A stretch of DNA of 64,000 nucleotides, from positions 1-64,000 of the forward strand of contig NZ_PDZC01000004.1 in NCBI RefSeq assembly GCF_002743375.1, given 5' to 3'. The translations under genes and the position numbers were made by a program. This DNA is from Sporosarcina sp. P34 (lineage in GTDB: Bacteria > Bacillota > Bacilli > Bacillales_A > Planococcaceae). Under the pieces are notes generated by a model that had not been told where the DNA came from, ran no database searches, and saw only the letters and a list, made by a program, of their open reading frames with translations. Position 1 is the stretch's first letter; every line of letters starts with the position of its first letter. Below, in pieces: positions 1 to 10,069 of this stretch.

Positions 1-645
1 CTTTGAGCGGATAGGAGGACGCTTTGAGCGCGTGCGGAAGGGCATTGAGCGGATGGCGCGAGCGATAGAGCGCTTGGGATGATGTATTGAGCGGCTCGCG
101 GAGTTTATGCGGCTCGCGGAGTTTGAGCGGTTAACACGCCACGTAGAGCGCTCGTACGCTGGTATTGAGCGGAAAGGAGGACGCTTTGAGCGCGGGCGGA
201 AGGGCTTTGAGCGGATGGCGCGAGCGATAGAGCGCTTGGGATGATATATTGAGCGGCTCGCGGAGTTTGAGCGGTTAACACGCCGCATTGAGCGCTCGTA
301 CGCTGGTATTGAGCGGATAGCAGGACGCATAGAGCGCGTGCCGAAGGGCATTGAGCGGATGGCGCGAGCGATAGAGCGCTTGGGAGGATATATTGAGCGG
401 CTCGCGGAGATTGAGCGGTTAACACACCGTATAGAGCGCTCGTACGTTGGCTTTGAGCGGATAGCAGGACGCATAGAGCGCATGCGGAAGGGCAGTGAGC
501 GGATGGCACGAGCGATAGAGCGCTTGGGAGGATATATTGAGCGGCACGCGAAGTTTATGCGGCTCGCGGAGTTTGGGCGGCTCGCGGAGTTTATGCGGCT
601 CACAGCGTTTGAGCAGTTAAGCAAACGCAGAAAGCGCACACACTA
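1..645 (+). repeat. GAGCG 21-bp phased repeat array A (left edge cut by window)
   Basis: This intergenic array is built from monomers with the core (A/T)T(T/A)GAGCG(G/C), mostly 21 bp apart with occasional 18-bp monomers. A higher-order unit beginning gagcggatggcgcg recurs at about 47, 209, 353 and 497, so the spacings are 162, 144 and 144 bp (144 = 6x21+18). The array decays at its right end (gagcag near 609) and stops just before the terminator of the lipoprotein gene. The frame that reads Ile-Glu-Arg heptads is broken by TGA in the first two higher-order units (gggatgatg near 78 and gggatgata near 240), so I do not call it coding. The array continues beyond the left edge. Function is unknown. 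Confidence 0.9.
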
Positions 646-662
646 AGAAAACCCCATATAAA

Positions 663-696
663 AACGGCCCAAGCATTCAATATGCAGGGCCGTTTC
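663..696 (-). terminator. Rho-independent terminator of the lipoprotein gene
   Basis: Arms AAACGGCCC and GGGCCGTTT enclose a 16-base loop. On the minus strand a short T-rich tail follows. It lies 14 bases after the stop of the lipoprotein gene and marks the boundary with repeat array A. Confidence 0.8.
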
Positions 697-710
697 TATA
701 AAGGTGGGAA

Positions 711-1091
711 TCATCGTACTTTACGATTTTCATCGCGCATTACGCCGTCAGGAGCCGAGTCGTTGCCGTTCATGTTGCCGTTTAGATTGCTGTCGTCACG
801 AGCGTCATTGATATCGTTGTTGTCATCGATGATTTCATCGCGGGTTCGATCTAGACGTTCGCGCGTGTCCTCCATGATGCCATCACCGTCACCGTTCATG
901 ATGCCACGGTCGTTGTTGTCGTCAAGACCGTCAAGATTTGGGCCCATGCGTTCGTCACCGTTTGGCGTATTGTTACGTTCCGTCTCCTGCATCGGCGTTT
1001 CGTTATTGCTTGGTAGTGCACCGTTGTTCGTATTACATGCGGTTAGAACGAGTGCAGAAGCAAAAACTACGGGCAAAGCTTTTCTGATCAT
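711..1091 (-). CDS. Small Asn/Asp-rich lipoprotein
   Basis: A 126-residue protein of unknown function. The N-terminus has a Lys/Arg-containing start, a hydrophobic stretch and a lipobox LTAC with the lipidated Cys at residue 19, so it should be anchored to the outer face of the membrane. The mature part is hydrophilic and dominated by Asn, Asp, Gly, Arg and Glu, including several NDxN/NGDGD-like stretches, and looks disordered; a divalent-cation role would be a guess. The ATG at 1091 is supported by AGGAGGG nine bases upstream. It stands alone between a terminator and the next minus-strand gene. I do not recognise a family. Confidence 0.75.
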   Translation of the reverse strand: MIRKALPVVFASALVLTACNTNNGALPSNNETPMQETERNNTPNGDERMGPNLDGLDDNNDRGIMNGDGDGIMEDTRERLDRTRDEIIDDNNDINDARDDSNLNGNMNGNDSAPDGVMRDENRKVR

Positions 1092-1181
1092 AAAAAAATT
1101 CCCTCCTTTTTTACGAGCTGTGAACCATACGTTTTGGTATGTTCATCGATAGCTTGTGCGGAAAGGAGAGAACTATTCGTT

Positions 1182-1577
1182 TTAATTATTTGTATGACCT
1201 GATGCGGTTTCCAATACGTTTTGAACGTATACGGCTTCCGCTTTGCAGCCATAATCATAATAGGTGTCGAGATCTTGTTGTAAAATTTCAATTTGTGCGA
1301 TCTGCTCTTCCGTTGGTGGATCGTTGAGGATGCGAATTAGTACTTCCTCTACGCGCTCCGCTAACTCTTTATGGAACTCGGGATCAACTTTGACGTCGTC
1401 AGGAATCTTGTCGTACCAAAGTGCTTTGGTCGTAATGTATTCCCGCCAGTTCGCGTAAAATTGTTCGATGTTATATTCTTCTGCAGACCAGCCGATTTCA
1501 CTCATATATTGTTCGAATGATTGAGAAATGGAACGAGTGATGCTGCTCTTAATATTTGGAGAAAGCTTTTTTAACAT
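1182..1577 (-). CDS. Hypothetical protein, 131 aa
   Basis: The chosen start is the ATG at 1577 (MLKKLSPNIKSS), preceded by GGGAGGG about eleven bases upstream. A longer reading from 1616 adds 13 residues without a better ribosome site. The protein is soluble, acidic and predicted mostly helical, with no signal peptide or membrane segment. Trp, Tyr and Glu are frequent, and a Glu/Leu-rich helix (ELAERVEEVLIRIL) lies in the middle. It sits downstream of fabZ on the same strand, about 80 bases away, so it may be the last gene of that transcription unit. No family recognised. Confidence 0.65.
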   Translation of the reverse strand: MLKKLSPNIKSSITRSISQSFEQYMSEIGWSAEEYNIEQFYANWREYITTKALWYDKIPDDVKVDPEFHKELAERVEEVLIRILNDPPTEEQIAQIEILQQDLDTYYDYGCKAEAVYVQNVLETASGHTNN

Positions 1578-1658
1578 GCTGTAGTATACCCTCCCACTGT
1601 ATGCCCATACTGGCATTCCAATGATTATTCTATCACTATTTAGTACGGCATCATGATG

Positions 1659-2096
1659 TTATTGCTCTTGGACGGGTCCGAGTGCGAACGTAATATCTGC
1701 TTCACATGCCACTTCGCCTTCGACGGTTGCGATGGCTTTTCCTTTACCAATTGTTCCACGCAAGCGGACAATTTCTACTTCGAGACGAAGCGTGTCGCCT
1801 GGTATGACTTGACGCTTAAAACGGCAGTTGTCGATGCCCGCAAAAAACGCTAGACGGCCTTTGTTTTCTTCTTTTTTGAGTAGAGCGACTGCGCCTACTT
1901 GAGCGAGTGCTTCCACGATTAAGACACCTGGCATGACCGGGTAGCCCGGGAAATGGCCGTTGAAGAAGTCTTCATTAATCGAAACATTTTTTAATCCGAC
2001 TGCGCGCTTGCCTTCTTCGAGTTCTTCGATGCGATCGACGAGCAAGAATGGATAGCGATGCGGGATAATTTCTTGTATTTGTTGAGCGTTCAGCAT
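1659..2096 (-). CDS. fabZ: 3-hydroxyacyl-[acyl-carrier-protein] dehydratase FabZ
   Basis: FabZ dehydrates (3R)-hydroxyacyl-ACP to trans-2-enoyl-ACP in type II fatty acid elongation, in the cytoplasm. The 145-residue hot-dog fold protein has the family signature [10 protein letters not shown] (13-22), the catalytic His48 in [12 protein letters not shown], and Glu62 in VEALAQ, all as expected. Length is typical. The ATG at 2096 has AAGGAG nine bases upstream. It follows the epuA-like gene and flhP on the same strand, the same order as B. subtilis flhO-flhP-ywpB, so it probably shares the mbl-flhO-flhP transcription unit. Confidence 0.97.
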   Translation of the reverse strand: MLNAQQIQEIIPHRYPFLLVDRIEELEEGKRAVGLKNVSINEDFFNGHFPGYPVMPGVLIVEALAQVGAVALLKKEENKGRLAFFAGIDNCRFKRQVIPGDTLRLEVEIVRLRGTIGKGKAIATVEGEVACEADITFALGPVQEQ

Positions 2097-2149
2097 GAAA
2101 TATGTCTCCTTTATTCCAGAGGTTCTGAAGAATTCAGACGTTTCTGTCC

Positions 2150-2740
2150 TTATTTACCGTTCATGATATCAAAAATATGCTGCCATGTCTCTTTTTTGAA
2201 GACATCGCCTGCTTGGCCGTCACCGATTACACTAAAACCAACCATCGTACCTGCTATGGCCGCTAAGACAACCAACAACAGTATCAGTAGCAATCGCAAC
2301 CAGATGGGAATCATGCGCACTTGAACCCAGCGCATTTCGCTTATCGGTTTTGTAGCCTCTTTAGAACGCTCTTTACGTGGCCATTTTGATGTAATCTTCG
2401 TCCAAAATGTCGCGTCCGTTTGTTCTGGTGTTGGTAGTTTTTCTACAGGTTCCGTTTCGACTAGAAGTGGTTGTTCTACTACCTCTTCTGAAGCGTCAGG
2501 AGCTGTTTCTAGCGCTTCGTCTTCCGTTATCGGCTGAATATCTTCCGAAACTTCTTCGTCTGTTGTAGGAGGCTCTGCAAGCGTAACGGCCACTTCATCC
2601 ATTCCAGATGTTACGACCGAATCTGTTTCCGTAAGCTCAACCGGATCTTCCATTTCTGTCGGTTCTGCAGTCTTCAAGGGCTCGAATGGTTTCACCGGTG
2701 AAAGTGGTTCTGTTATTTTTTTAAAATTTTTATCTGTCAT
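2150..2740 (-). CDS. EpuA-family (RNA polymerase beta subunit-annotated) membrane protein
   Basis: A 196-residue protein with a long acidic, Glu/Thr/Pro-rich and presumably disordered N-terminal region (1-130), a basic stretch, one transmembrane segment (about 148-172, [17 protein letters not shown]) and a short conserved tail with [14 protein letters not shown]. That tail and the single helix are the hallmark of the EpuA family, often labelled DNA-directed RNA polymerase subunit beta although the function is unclear. SD AGGAG precedes the ATG at 2740. Genomes of this order usually carry it just after flhP, as here. The long acidic N-terminus is poorly conserved in the family, so only the C-terminal third supports the call. 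Confidence 0.8.
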   Translation of the reverse strand: MTDKNFKKITEPLSPVKPFEPLKTAEPTEMEDPVELTETDSVVTSGMDEVAVTLAEPPTTDEEVSEDIQPITEDEALETAPDASEEVVEQPLLVETEPVEKLPTPEQTDATFWTKITSKWPRKERSKEATKPISEMRWVQVRMIPIWLRLLLILLLVVLAAIAGTMVGFSVIGDGQAGDVFKKETWQHIFDIMNGK

Positions 2741-2763
2741 AGTCAGTACTCCTATTGCATGCG

Positions 2764-3597
2764 TTAGCGAATGCCGTTAATTAAGCCCATCATCTGGTCC
2801 GCCATGGTTACGGAACGCGCATTGAATTGATAGGCTCGTTGCGTCGAAATTAAATCCGCCATTTCTTTTTCATACTCTACGTTGGACGTTTCGAGCGCTT
2901 GATTTTGTAAGCCAATCTGACTTCGTCCAGCACCTGTCAATTCCGTCAATAAATCATTTGCTGTCAGTCCGATCGCTGCCAGATCTGTTGGCAAACCAAA
3001 GTTGGTTGCGGAAAGCTGAACCATTGAATCGGGCTTTTCTAAGACGGTGACACCTAGATTAAATTCTTGCGTTCCTTGTGGTGTTGTGACTTGCAATACA
3101 CCGTTTGGACGAATTTGATAATCGGTCGCTTGTCCTGAAAAGACGATTGGACGGCCTGCGCTATCTGCCACTGCGAGTCCGTCTTCATTAACTAGCGCAT
3201 TGTCGCCATTTGCAGTCGGTGATAAGTAGAAATTCCCTTTACGTGAATAAATGATTTCTTCTCCGCCGTCTGTCGGCTGTATTAAATTAAAATGTTGTTT
3301 CGGCTCCGTTAACGCAAAGTCTAGCTGACGGTCCGTTAGTTGAACAGAGCCTACTTTCCAATTCATCTGCAAGCTACCGAGTTGCGCCCCGGTGCCCATT
3401 CGAATGCCGAAATCTGAGCTACGCTCGGCTCGATCGGCTTTATCGTTATTCATTTGTTGGAATAAAAGTTCCTGGAATGTTGCGGCCGAAGACTTGTATC
3501 CATGTGTACCGACGTTCGATAAATTGTTGCCAATCAAGTCGAGACGGTGTTGCAATTGGTTCATCGTATTCGTCGCTGTGGTCATTGTGCGAATCAT
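2764..3597 (-). CDS. flhP: Flagellar hook-basal body protein FlhP (FlgG family)
   Basis: A distal-rod/hook-like protein of the FlgF/FlgG family, probably part of the flagellar rod. The N-terminal rod motif is visible (LDLIGNNLSNVGTHGYK), and the C-terminus has the matching helical segment with EMADLISTQRAYQFNAR, typical of axial flagellar proteins that assemble through terminal coiled coils. I use the ATG at 3597 rather than the TTG at 3600; AAGGAAG lies nine to ten bases upstream. It is directly downstream of flhO (40-base gap) and mbl, the B. subtilis order. No signal peptide, consistent with flagellar type III export. Confidence 0.93.
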   Translation of the reverse strand: MIRTMTTATNTMNQLQHRLDLIGNNLSNVGTHGYKSSAATFQELLFQQMNNDKADRAERSSDFGIRMGTGAQLGSLQMNWKVGSVQLTDRQLDFALTEPKQHFNLIQPTDGGEEIIYSRKGNFYLSPTANGDNALVNEDGLAVADSAGRPIVFSGQATDYQIRPNGVLQVTTPQGTQEFNLGVTVLEKPDSMVQLSATNFGLPTDLAAIGLTANDLLTELTGAGRSQIGLQNQALETSNVEYEKEMADLISTQRAYQFNARSVTMADQMMGLINGIR

Positions 3598-3637
3598 CAA
3601 AGGTCACTTCCTTTACGCATGCTTCTATATACCGTCA

Positions 3638-4462
3638 TTAATTGACTCGTCCTACTTCATTGACTGCTTTTTCCATACTGCGATCATACGCTTGCAGGAT
3701 TTTTTGATTGGCTTCAAAAGCACGGTAAGCTGTCAGCATATCTGTCATCGAGCGTGCGGCATCGACGTTGGAATCTTCTAGAAACCCTTGTTGTAACGTG
3801 TATGTACCGCCAGTTGGTAACGCATTTCCATCGATTGTCGTGTAAAGTCCGTTATCTTGTTTAGATAGAGTGTCCGGACCGTCAGAGTAAGCAATACCTA
3901 GTGTCGCGACTTCCGTTTCGCCTGCGAAGATCGCTCCTGAATCCGTCACGCGAATATCATCGCTTGTCAGTTCGATCCGATTGCCCGCATCGTCAAGGAC
4001 ATATAAGCCGGATGGATTGGTTAGGTACCCTTCTGCATTGACAGTGAAATTGCCGTTTCGTGTGTAGAATTGACCGCCACCCTCGCCTTCTAGCGTAAAG
4101 AATACAGTTCCTGCAACACCCGTCTCTTCATTGACTTCCATCGGGCCATCTACTAACGCGATATCAGTCTTCTGTTCCGTTTCACGCAACTGTCCTTGCG
4201 CAAATAATGGCAACGTTTCTTGCATATAAACACCTGTCGACAGTTCGCCTACCTCGGAAAGATTTCTAAAATTCAAGCCTTTTTCCGTCGGCACGCGCAT
4301 CGAATCTAAGCGAGACATCAACATGTCAGGGAATGCACGAATCGTCGACTGCTCCGCCTTATAGCCTGGCGTGTTGGCGTTCGCGATATTATTTGATAGC
4401 ATTTCTGTCCGGCGCTGCTGTGCGATCATGCCTGATCCTACTGTATAAAAACCACGAAACAT
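3638..4462 (-). CDS. flhO: Flagellar hook-basal body protein FlhO (FlgF/FlgG family)
   Basis: Companion of FlhP and of the same axial-protein family, 274 residues. The N-terminus has MLSNNIANANTPGYK, the classic rod motif, and the C-terminus has DMLTAYRAFEANQK, the second half of the coiled-coil pair. The central part is a beta-rich domain (EVNEETGVAGTVFFTLEG and following) as in FlgG. Start ATG 4462 has AAAGGAG upstream. Located 77 bases after mbl on the same strand, so probably co-transcribed with it. The core flagellar operon is not in this window, and these two dispersed rod genes match the Bacillus arrangement. Confidence 0.93.
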   Translation of the reverse strand: MFRGFYTVGSGMIAQQRRTEMLSNNIANANTPGYKAEQSTIRAFPDMLMSRLDSMRVPTEKGLNFRNLSEVGELSTGVYMQETLPLFAQGQLRETEQKTDIALVDGPMEVNEETGVAGTVFFTLEGEGGGQFYTRNGNFTVNAEGYLTNPSGLYVLDDAGNRIELTSDDIRVTDSGAIFAGETEVATLGIAYSDGPDTLSKQDNGLYTTIDGNALPTGGTYTLQQGFLEDSNVDAARSMTDMLTAYRAFEANQKILQAYDRSMEKAVNEVGRVN

Positions 4463-4538
4463 TTCATTTCACTCCTTTGCATCTTCCTGTCGAATAATCG
4501 TTGTTTTTAGTATACACTACTTACCGCCTGATGGTAGG

Positions 4539-5540
4539 TCAAATTATGCGTGTGGATCTTTTACCATCCGACTCCATGAGCAAGGCCGTTCCTTCTGCAA
4601 TACAAGTGAGCCCATTTTCCGCAATGAATACCGGAACTTGGAGATGTTCGGATAATAACGTATCTATTCCGGGAAGCAATGCACCGCCACCGATTAACAA
4701 AATGCCGCGCTGTGCAATATCTGCAGCAAGCTCCGGCAGTGTTTCTTCCAGTGCATTCCTAGTCGTCTCTACGATTTTACTAATCGGTAAACGCAATGCC
4801 TGATGAATCTCTTCCGCTGTTACTTCAATTGTTTTCGGAATACCTGTCGCGAGATCGCTACCGTGTACGTTCATAGCGTTCGGTTTCTCCCCATCCATCA
4901 ACACAAGACCCATGTCTTTTTTCACTTGTTCTGCTGTTTTTTCCCCTATATACACATTATGTTTTTTTCGAATATGTTGGATGATGCACTGATCAAAATG
5001 AAGGCCGCCGATATTCGTTTTCTTGAATGAGACAATTTCTCCCATTGAAAGAACGGAAGCATCTGTCGTGCCTGCACCGAGATCGACTATCATATTGCCT
5101 GAAGGCGTAGATATATCCATACCTGTCCCAATCGCCGCCACTTTCGATTCTTCCTCAATGACGACTTGTTTGGCTCCGGCTCCCATCACTACTTGGCGGA
5201 TCACACTTTTTTCCACTCGCGTCGTATCCGCTTTACAGCAAATTGTAACGTTAGGTCTGATACGCCGGCTTTTTCCTAGCGCTTTTTCAAGGAAGTGCCT
5301 GATCAACACGCGGGCCATTTCGAATTCCGCAATGTTCCCAGCTTTCATTGGACGTATGATCTGAATATGTTCCGGTGCACGACCAATCATTTGATAAGCC
5401 TCTACACCAAAGGCCACAGGTTCATCGGTACGTTTATCGATCGCAATGACAGCCGGCTCATTGATGACGAGACCGTCGCCTTTCACAACTATCAATATAT
5501 TGGCGGTACCCAAGTCTATCCCAATATCTTTCGAAAACAT
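4539..5540 (-). CDS. mbl: Rod-shape determining actin homologue Mbl
   Basis: MreB-family actin that polymerises under the membrane and guides lateral-wall synthesis. The N-terminus MFSKDIGIDLGTANILI carries the phosphate-1 loop DLGTAN; phosphate-2 is DLGAGTTD, and the adenosine-binding GGGALLPG lies near the C-terminus. The chosen ATG at 5540 gives 333 residues, the usual size; a GAGGT lies about five bases upstream. An upstream in-frame start at 5582 would add 14 residues not found in the family. Directly upstream of flhO-flhP, as in B. subtilis. In B. subtilis spoIIID lies immediately before mbl; here glpK and a repeat array separate them. Confidence 0.96.
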   Translation of the reverse strand: MFSKDIGIDLGTANILIVVKGDGLVINEPAVIAIDKRTDEPVAFGVEAYQMIGRAPEHIQIIRPMKAGNIAEFEMARVLIRHFLEKALGKSRRIRPNVTICCKADTTRVEKSVIRQVVMGAGAKQVVIEEESKVAAIGTGMDISTPSGNMIVDLGAGTTDASVLSMGEIVSFKKTNIGGLHFDQCIIQHIRKKHNVYIGEKTAEQVKKDMGLVLMDGEKPNAMNVHGSDLATGIPKTIEVTAEEIHQALRLPISKIVETTRNALEETLPELAADIAQRGILLIGGGALLPGIDTLLSEHLQVPVFIAENGLTCIAEGTALLMESDGKRSTRII

Positions 5541-5595
5541 CGTGACCTCGACCCCTTCCTCGTACGTCCTATCTGATAACACTCATTAGCTGTTT

Positions 5596-5625
5596 ATTAT
5601 ATCATATTTCTACTTTATTTGGCAG
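5596..5625 (-). promoter_or_regulatory. Probable SigA promoter of mbl
   Basis: Minus-strand reading gives CTGCCA, an 18-base spacer and a perfect TATAAT -10, about 55 bases upstream of the mbl start. The -35 matches four of six consensus bases. Confidence 0.55.
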
Positions 5626-5654
5626 TATTCGGGGACAGTCGTCAGAACAAAAAA

Positions 5655-5675
5655 CCGCCAGCAAGTTAGCGGCGG
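5655..5675 (-). terminator. Rho-independent terminator of glpK
   Basis: Read on the minus strand, CCGCC and GGCGG arms are followed by TTTTTTT. It lies just after the glpK stop at 5684. Confidence 0.85.
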
Positions 5676-5683
5676 CTCGTAAT

Positions 5684-7867
<2,184 letters not shown>

Positions 7868-7873
7868 TCAAAC

Positions 7874-7909
7874 AAAAGCTATCCAGATACATTCCTCTGG
7901 ATAGCTTTT
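7874..7909 (-). terminator. Bidirectional-type terminator after spoIIID
   Basis: Fourteen-base arms AAAAGCTATCCAGA and TCTGGATAGCTTTT enclose an 8-base loop, with A/T-rich ends usable from either side. It lies 57 bases past the spoIIID stop and separates the gene from repeat array B. Confidence 0.85.
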
Positions 7910-7966
7910 CATAATTTTAGGCTGTTTGTATAGGTACAGTATATTACGGCTTCATTTTCAGTGTGG

Positions 7967-8239
7967 CTAGGCATCTGCTTTTTGTGCTTCGGTTTCATTT
8001 TTCCATTTTTGACGGGTGGCTTCTCCTCCGCGCAGGTGGCGGATGGATTTGTGGTAGGCCAGAATTTCCGCGACTTTCCGTGACAAGCATGGATCTACAT
8101 TCGGCAATCGTTCGGTCAAGTCTTTGTGGACCGTGCTTTTGGAGTAGCCGGTCGCAGTGGCTAGCGCGCGCACTGTCAAGTTGGTCTCGATCAGTAGCTT
8201 GCCCAGTCGTACGCAGCGTTTTCTAATTTGCTCGTGCAC
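7967..8239 (-). CDS. spoIIID: Stage III sporulation transcriptional regulator SpoIIID
   Basis: Small DNA-binding regulator of the mother-cell programme that modulates SigE-dependent genes and helps switch to SigK. The 90-residue protein has the helix-turn-helix region TATGYSKSTVHKDLTERLP (about 28-46) and the family segment EILAYHKSIRHLRGGEAT, both very close to the B. subtilis protein. Start is GTG at 8239, seven bases after AAAGGA. The unit is flanked by terminators at both ends, so it is probably monocistronic, driven by the SigE-like promoter just upstream. Confidence 0.96.
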   Translation of the reverse strand: MHEQIRKRCVRLGKLLIETNLTVRALATATGYSKSTVHKDLTERLPNVDPCLSRKVAEILAYHKSIRHLRGGEATRQKWKNETEAQKADA

Positions 8240-8277
8240 GCCCTCTTCCTTTCTCTATTCACTCCTTTGACTAATGT

Positions 8278-8306
8278 AGTCTATGCGAACATGTATCAAC
8301 ATATGA
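8278..8306 (-). promoter_or_regulatory. SigE-type promoter of spoIIID
   Basis: Minus strand: TCATATG (-35, consensus KMATATT), 14-base spacer, CATAGACT (-10, consensus CATACAMT, 7 of 8). It is 38 bases upstream of the GTG start. SigE control of spoIIID is established in B. subtilis. Confidence 0.7.
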
Positions 8307-8309
8307 AAA

Positions 8310-8336
8310 AAGCCATTCCGGGGGCTGGAATGGCTT
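8310..8336 (-). terminator. Terminator of the spoIID-spoIIQ unit
   Basis: Arms AAGCCATTCC and GGAATGGCTT are followed on the minus strand by a run of T. It lies 12 bases past the spoIIQ stop. Confidence 0.88.
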
Positions 8337-8348
8337 GAGTGATACGTA

Positions 8349-9005
8349 TTAAAATGCTAGGAAATCGTGTGGGTTTACAGATACGCCATCTTGTTGGATT
8401 TCAAATTGCAAGTGAACGCCTGCTTCAGGGTTCCATTCATTCTGAGTTGTCGTGGCAAGCACTTGTCCTTGTTGGACGACGTCGCCTTCTTTAACGAGTA
8501 CGCCTGTTAATGAACCGTAAATCGTCGTCTTACCATCCGCGTGTTTCAATCTAACTTCTGTTCCTTTGAATGAATCCACGATGACTTCTTCGACTGTTCC
8601 ACTCATTGCCGCTACGGCTTCGAATGGTTCGCCATCCATTGATAGGGAAAGTCCTTTGCTGGTGACGTACGTCTGGTTGAATACGAGTAGTGCTTTCTCA
8701 CGCACTGCTTCGTCTGCTTCTGCATCATAAAATTCTTGTAAGATGGCGACTTGCTCTACTTTACTTTCATCGAATGGATACTTCAGTGTTTCTTTTGTTG
8801 CGTTTGTTTCTACCGTATCGCTTTCTTTTGGCTGATCTACTTTTGCCACTTCAGACGGGACAGAATCTTCCGTCGTCAATGCGGTGTATCCCCATACCAT
8901 GCCGATGAATAAAAGCGCTACGCTCGTATAAATGGCAGGCCAGAACCAGCCGTTCTTCGTTTTCTTGTTCTCCTGAGAAGGGGCCTTTGGTTTTTCTTCT
9001 CGCAT
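8349..9005 (-). CDS. spoIIQ: Stage II sporulation protein SpoIIQ (LytM/M23-like)
   Basis: Forespore membrane protein that pairs with mother-cell SpoIIIAH to form the engulfment channel. The 218-residue reading has a cytoplasmic N-terminus, one membrane segment near residues 20-40 (WFWPAIYTSVALLFIGMVWG), a linker and a LytM domain in the intermembrane space. The metallopeptidase centre is degenerate: the HxH motif reads HLQFEI, and the first His/Asp motif is replaced by KGLSLSMDG, so it is probably structural rather than catalytic. The start is ATG 9005, eight bases after GAGG; the upstream ATG at 9011 is only two bases from it. It lies 30 bases after spoIID, so they may be co-transcribed, though spoIIQ normally has its own SigF promoter. 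Confidence 0.93.
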   Translation of the reverse strand: MREEKPKAPSQENKKTKNGWFWPAIYTSVALLFIGMVWGYTALTTEDSVPSEVAKVDQPKESDTVETNATKETLKYPFDESKVEQVAILQEFYDAEADEAVREKALLVFNQTYVTSKGLSLSMDGEPFEAVAAMSGTVEEVIVDSFKGTEVRLKHADGKTTIYGSLTGVLVKEGDVVQQGQVLATTTQNEWNPEAGVHLQFEIQQDGVSVNPHDFLAF

Positions 9006-9035
9006 ATTCATCACCTCACTTGCATTCTTTGCAAG

Positions 9036-9983
9036 TTACGGGGATTTTAAACATCGATCTTCAGGTAAATTTATTTTCTGTATTTTTGTGCCTGTATAAT
9101 AGTGCGACAGAATTTGATCCGCGGTCCAGCCTTTTTGTGCGAAAGCTTCCGCACCATACTGACTCATCCCGACGCCATGGCCATAGCCAACGGTCGTAAC
9201 ATGGACGATTTGATTGTTGATGTCATACGCAATATTGAAATCGGTTGAAGCCAAATGTAGTTTTTCTCGAATTTGCCGTCCGCTCGCTTCATATTGTCCC
9301 GATATGATTTTCTGGACACGTCCGGTTTGATTACGAACAAGCTTCAGCTCGCGAAATTGATTGGCGCCCCAGTTGAAACCTAGTTTCCGATTCCATTCGG
9401 TCAATGTTAGTTCTTGCTTGCGTTCCACGGTAGGCGCTACCTCTTCTTCGCCAGGACTTTCAACGCTCTGCAAATATTCGACCGGATTGCCGCTGAAGTT
9501 TTGCGCGGCTTCCGTTTTGCCATTAGATGTAGAGAAGAACATGGCCGATATGATTTCTTCCCCGTACACAATAATTTGGCCTTGCGTCTCTTTCACAGCT
9601 TGGCGAACTTTCTTTTCATTGTCCTTGAATGACTTGCCCCAGCGCTCTTTACGTTCGGCTTCCGTACGGTAAACTTGCGCGGAGACGTCTTTAGCAATCG
9701 GCTTGATTCCTTTATCTGTGTTTCTGGCGGCATATGTGCGGGCTGCAATGACTTGCGCTTTCAGTGCTTCGGGATGAAAGTCGGCAGGCATCTCACCTGC
9801 TACCACTCCGACCACATACTCTTCAAGCGGAATCGGCTCGTCCACACCTATGACTGTGATCAGCACATCGCAGTACTTCTCCTCTCGTTGGTCTACCAGT
9901 TTGAACTCTGGCGCTTGTCTTACTAGAACGGGAATAAAAAATAATGTGAGAATGATGAATAAAAGCAATAGTTTTTTGTACAT
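9036..9983 (-). CDS. spoIID: Stage II sporulation protein SpoIID, peptidoglycan lytic transglycosylase
   Basis: Membrane-anchored transglycosylase that cleaves denuded peptidoglycan during engulfment together with SpoIIP and SpoIIM. One N-terminal membrane segment (about 4-22) precedes the SpoIID domain. The catalytic Glu is in GVVAGEMPADFHPEALKAQ, and the C-terminal GYGHGVGMSQYGA signature is complete. Length 315 is within the family range. No Shine-Dalgarno sequence precedes the ATG at 9983, and the SigE-like promoter ends five bases before it, which suggests leaderless initiation. The murAA-spoIID-spoIIQ order matches B. subtilis. Confidence 0.95.
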   Translation of the reverse strand: MYKKLLLLFIILTLFFIPVLVRQAPEFKLVDQREEKYCDVLITVIGVDEPIPLEEYVVGVVAGEMPADFHPEALKAQVIAARTYAARNTDKGIKPIAKDVSAQVYRTEAERKERWGKSFKDNEKKVRQAVKETQGQIIVYGEEIISAMFFSTSNGKTEAAQNFSGNPVEYLQSVESPGEEEVAPTVERKQELTLTEWNRKLGFNWGANQFRELKLVRNQTGRVQKIISGQYEASGRQIREKLHLASTDFNIAYDINNQIVHVTTVGYGHGVGMSQYGAEAFAQKGWTADQILSHYYTGTKIQKINLPEDRCLKSP

Positions 9984-9988
9984 ACTGG

Positions 9989-10017
9989 ACTATATGTTGT
10001 CAGGAGATTGTGTATTC
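9989..10017 (-). promoter_or_regulatory. SigE-like promoter immediately upstream of spoIID
   Basis: Minus strand: GAATACA (-35-like), exactly 14 bases, CATATAGT (-10-like, 6 of 8 to CATACAMT). Only five bases separate it from the spoIID ATG, so transcription would start at about the first codon. Confidence 0.45.
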
Positions 10018-10036
10018 ATCGTGGAGAATGAAAAAA

Positions 10037-10060
10037 CCATGAACAGCGAACTGTTCATGG
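10037..10060 (-). terminator. Rho-independent terminator of murAA
   Basis: Perfect 10-bp stem CCATGAACAG/CTGTTCATGG closed by a TTCG loop on the minus strand and followed by TTTTTT. It ends nine bases after the murAA stop. Confidence 0.95.
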
Positions 10061-10069
10061 CTTCGATCA

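Noticed and set aside
1..645. CRISPR array
   Set aside because: Core is only 9 bp, spacers about 12 bp, spacers repeat in higher-order blocks, and there are no cas genes in the window.
1088..1291. 67-residue minus-strand ORF
   Set aside because: Overlaps the C-terminal half of the hypothetical gene at 1182-1577 in another frame and has no ribosome site.
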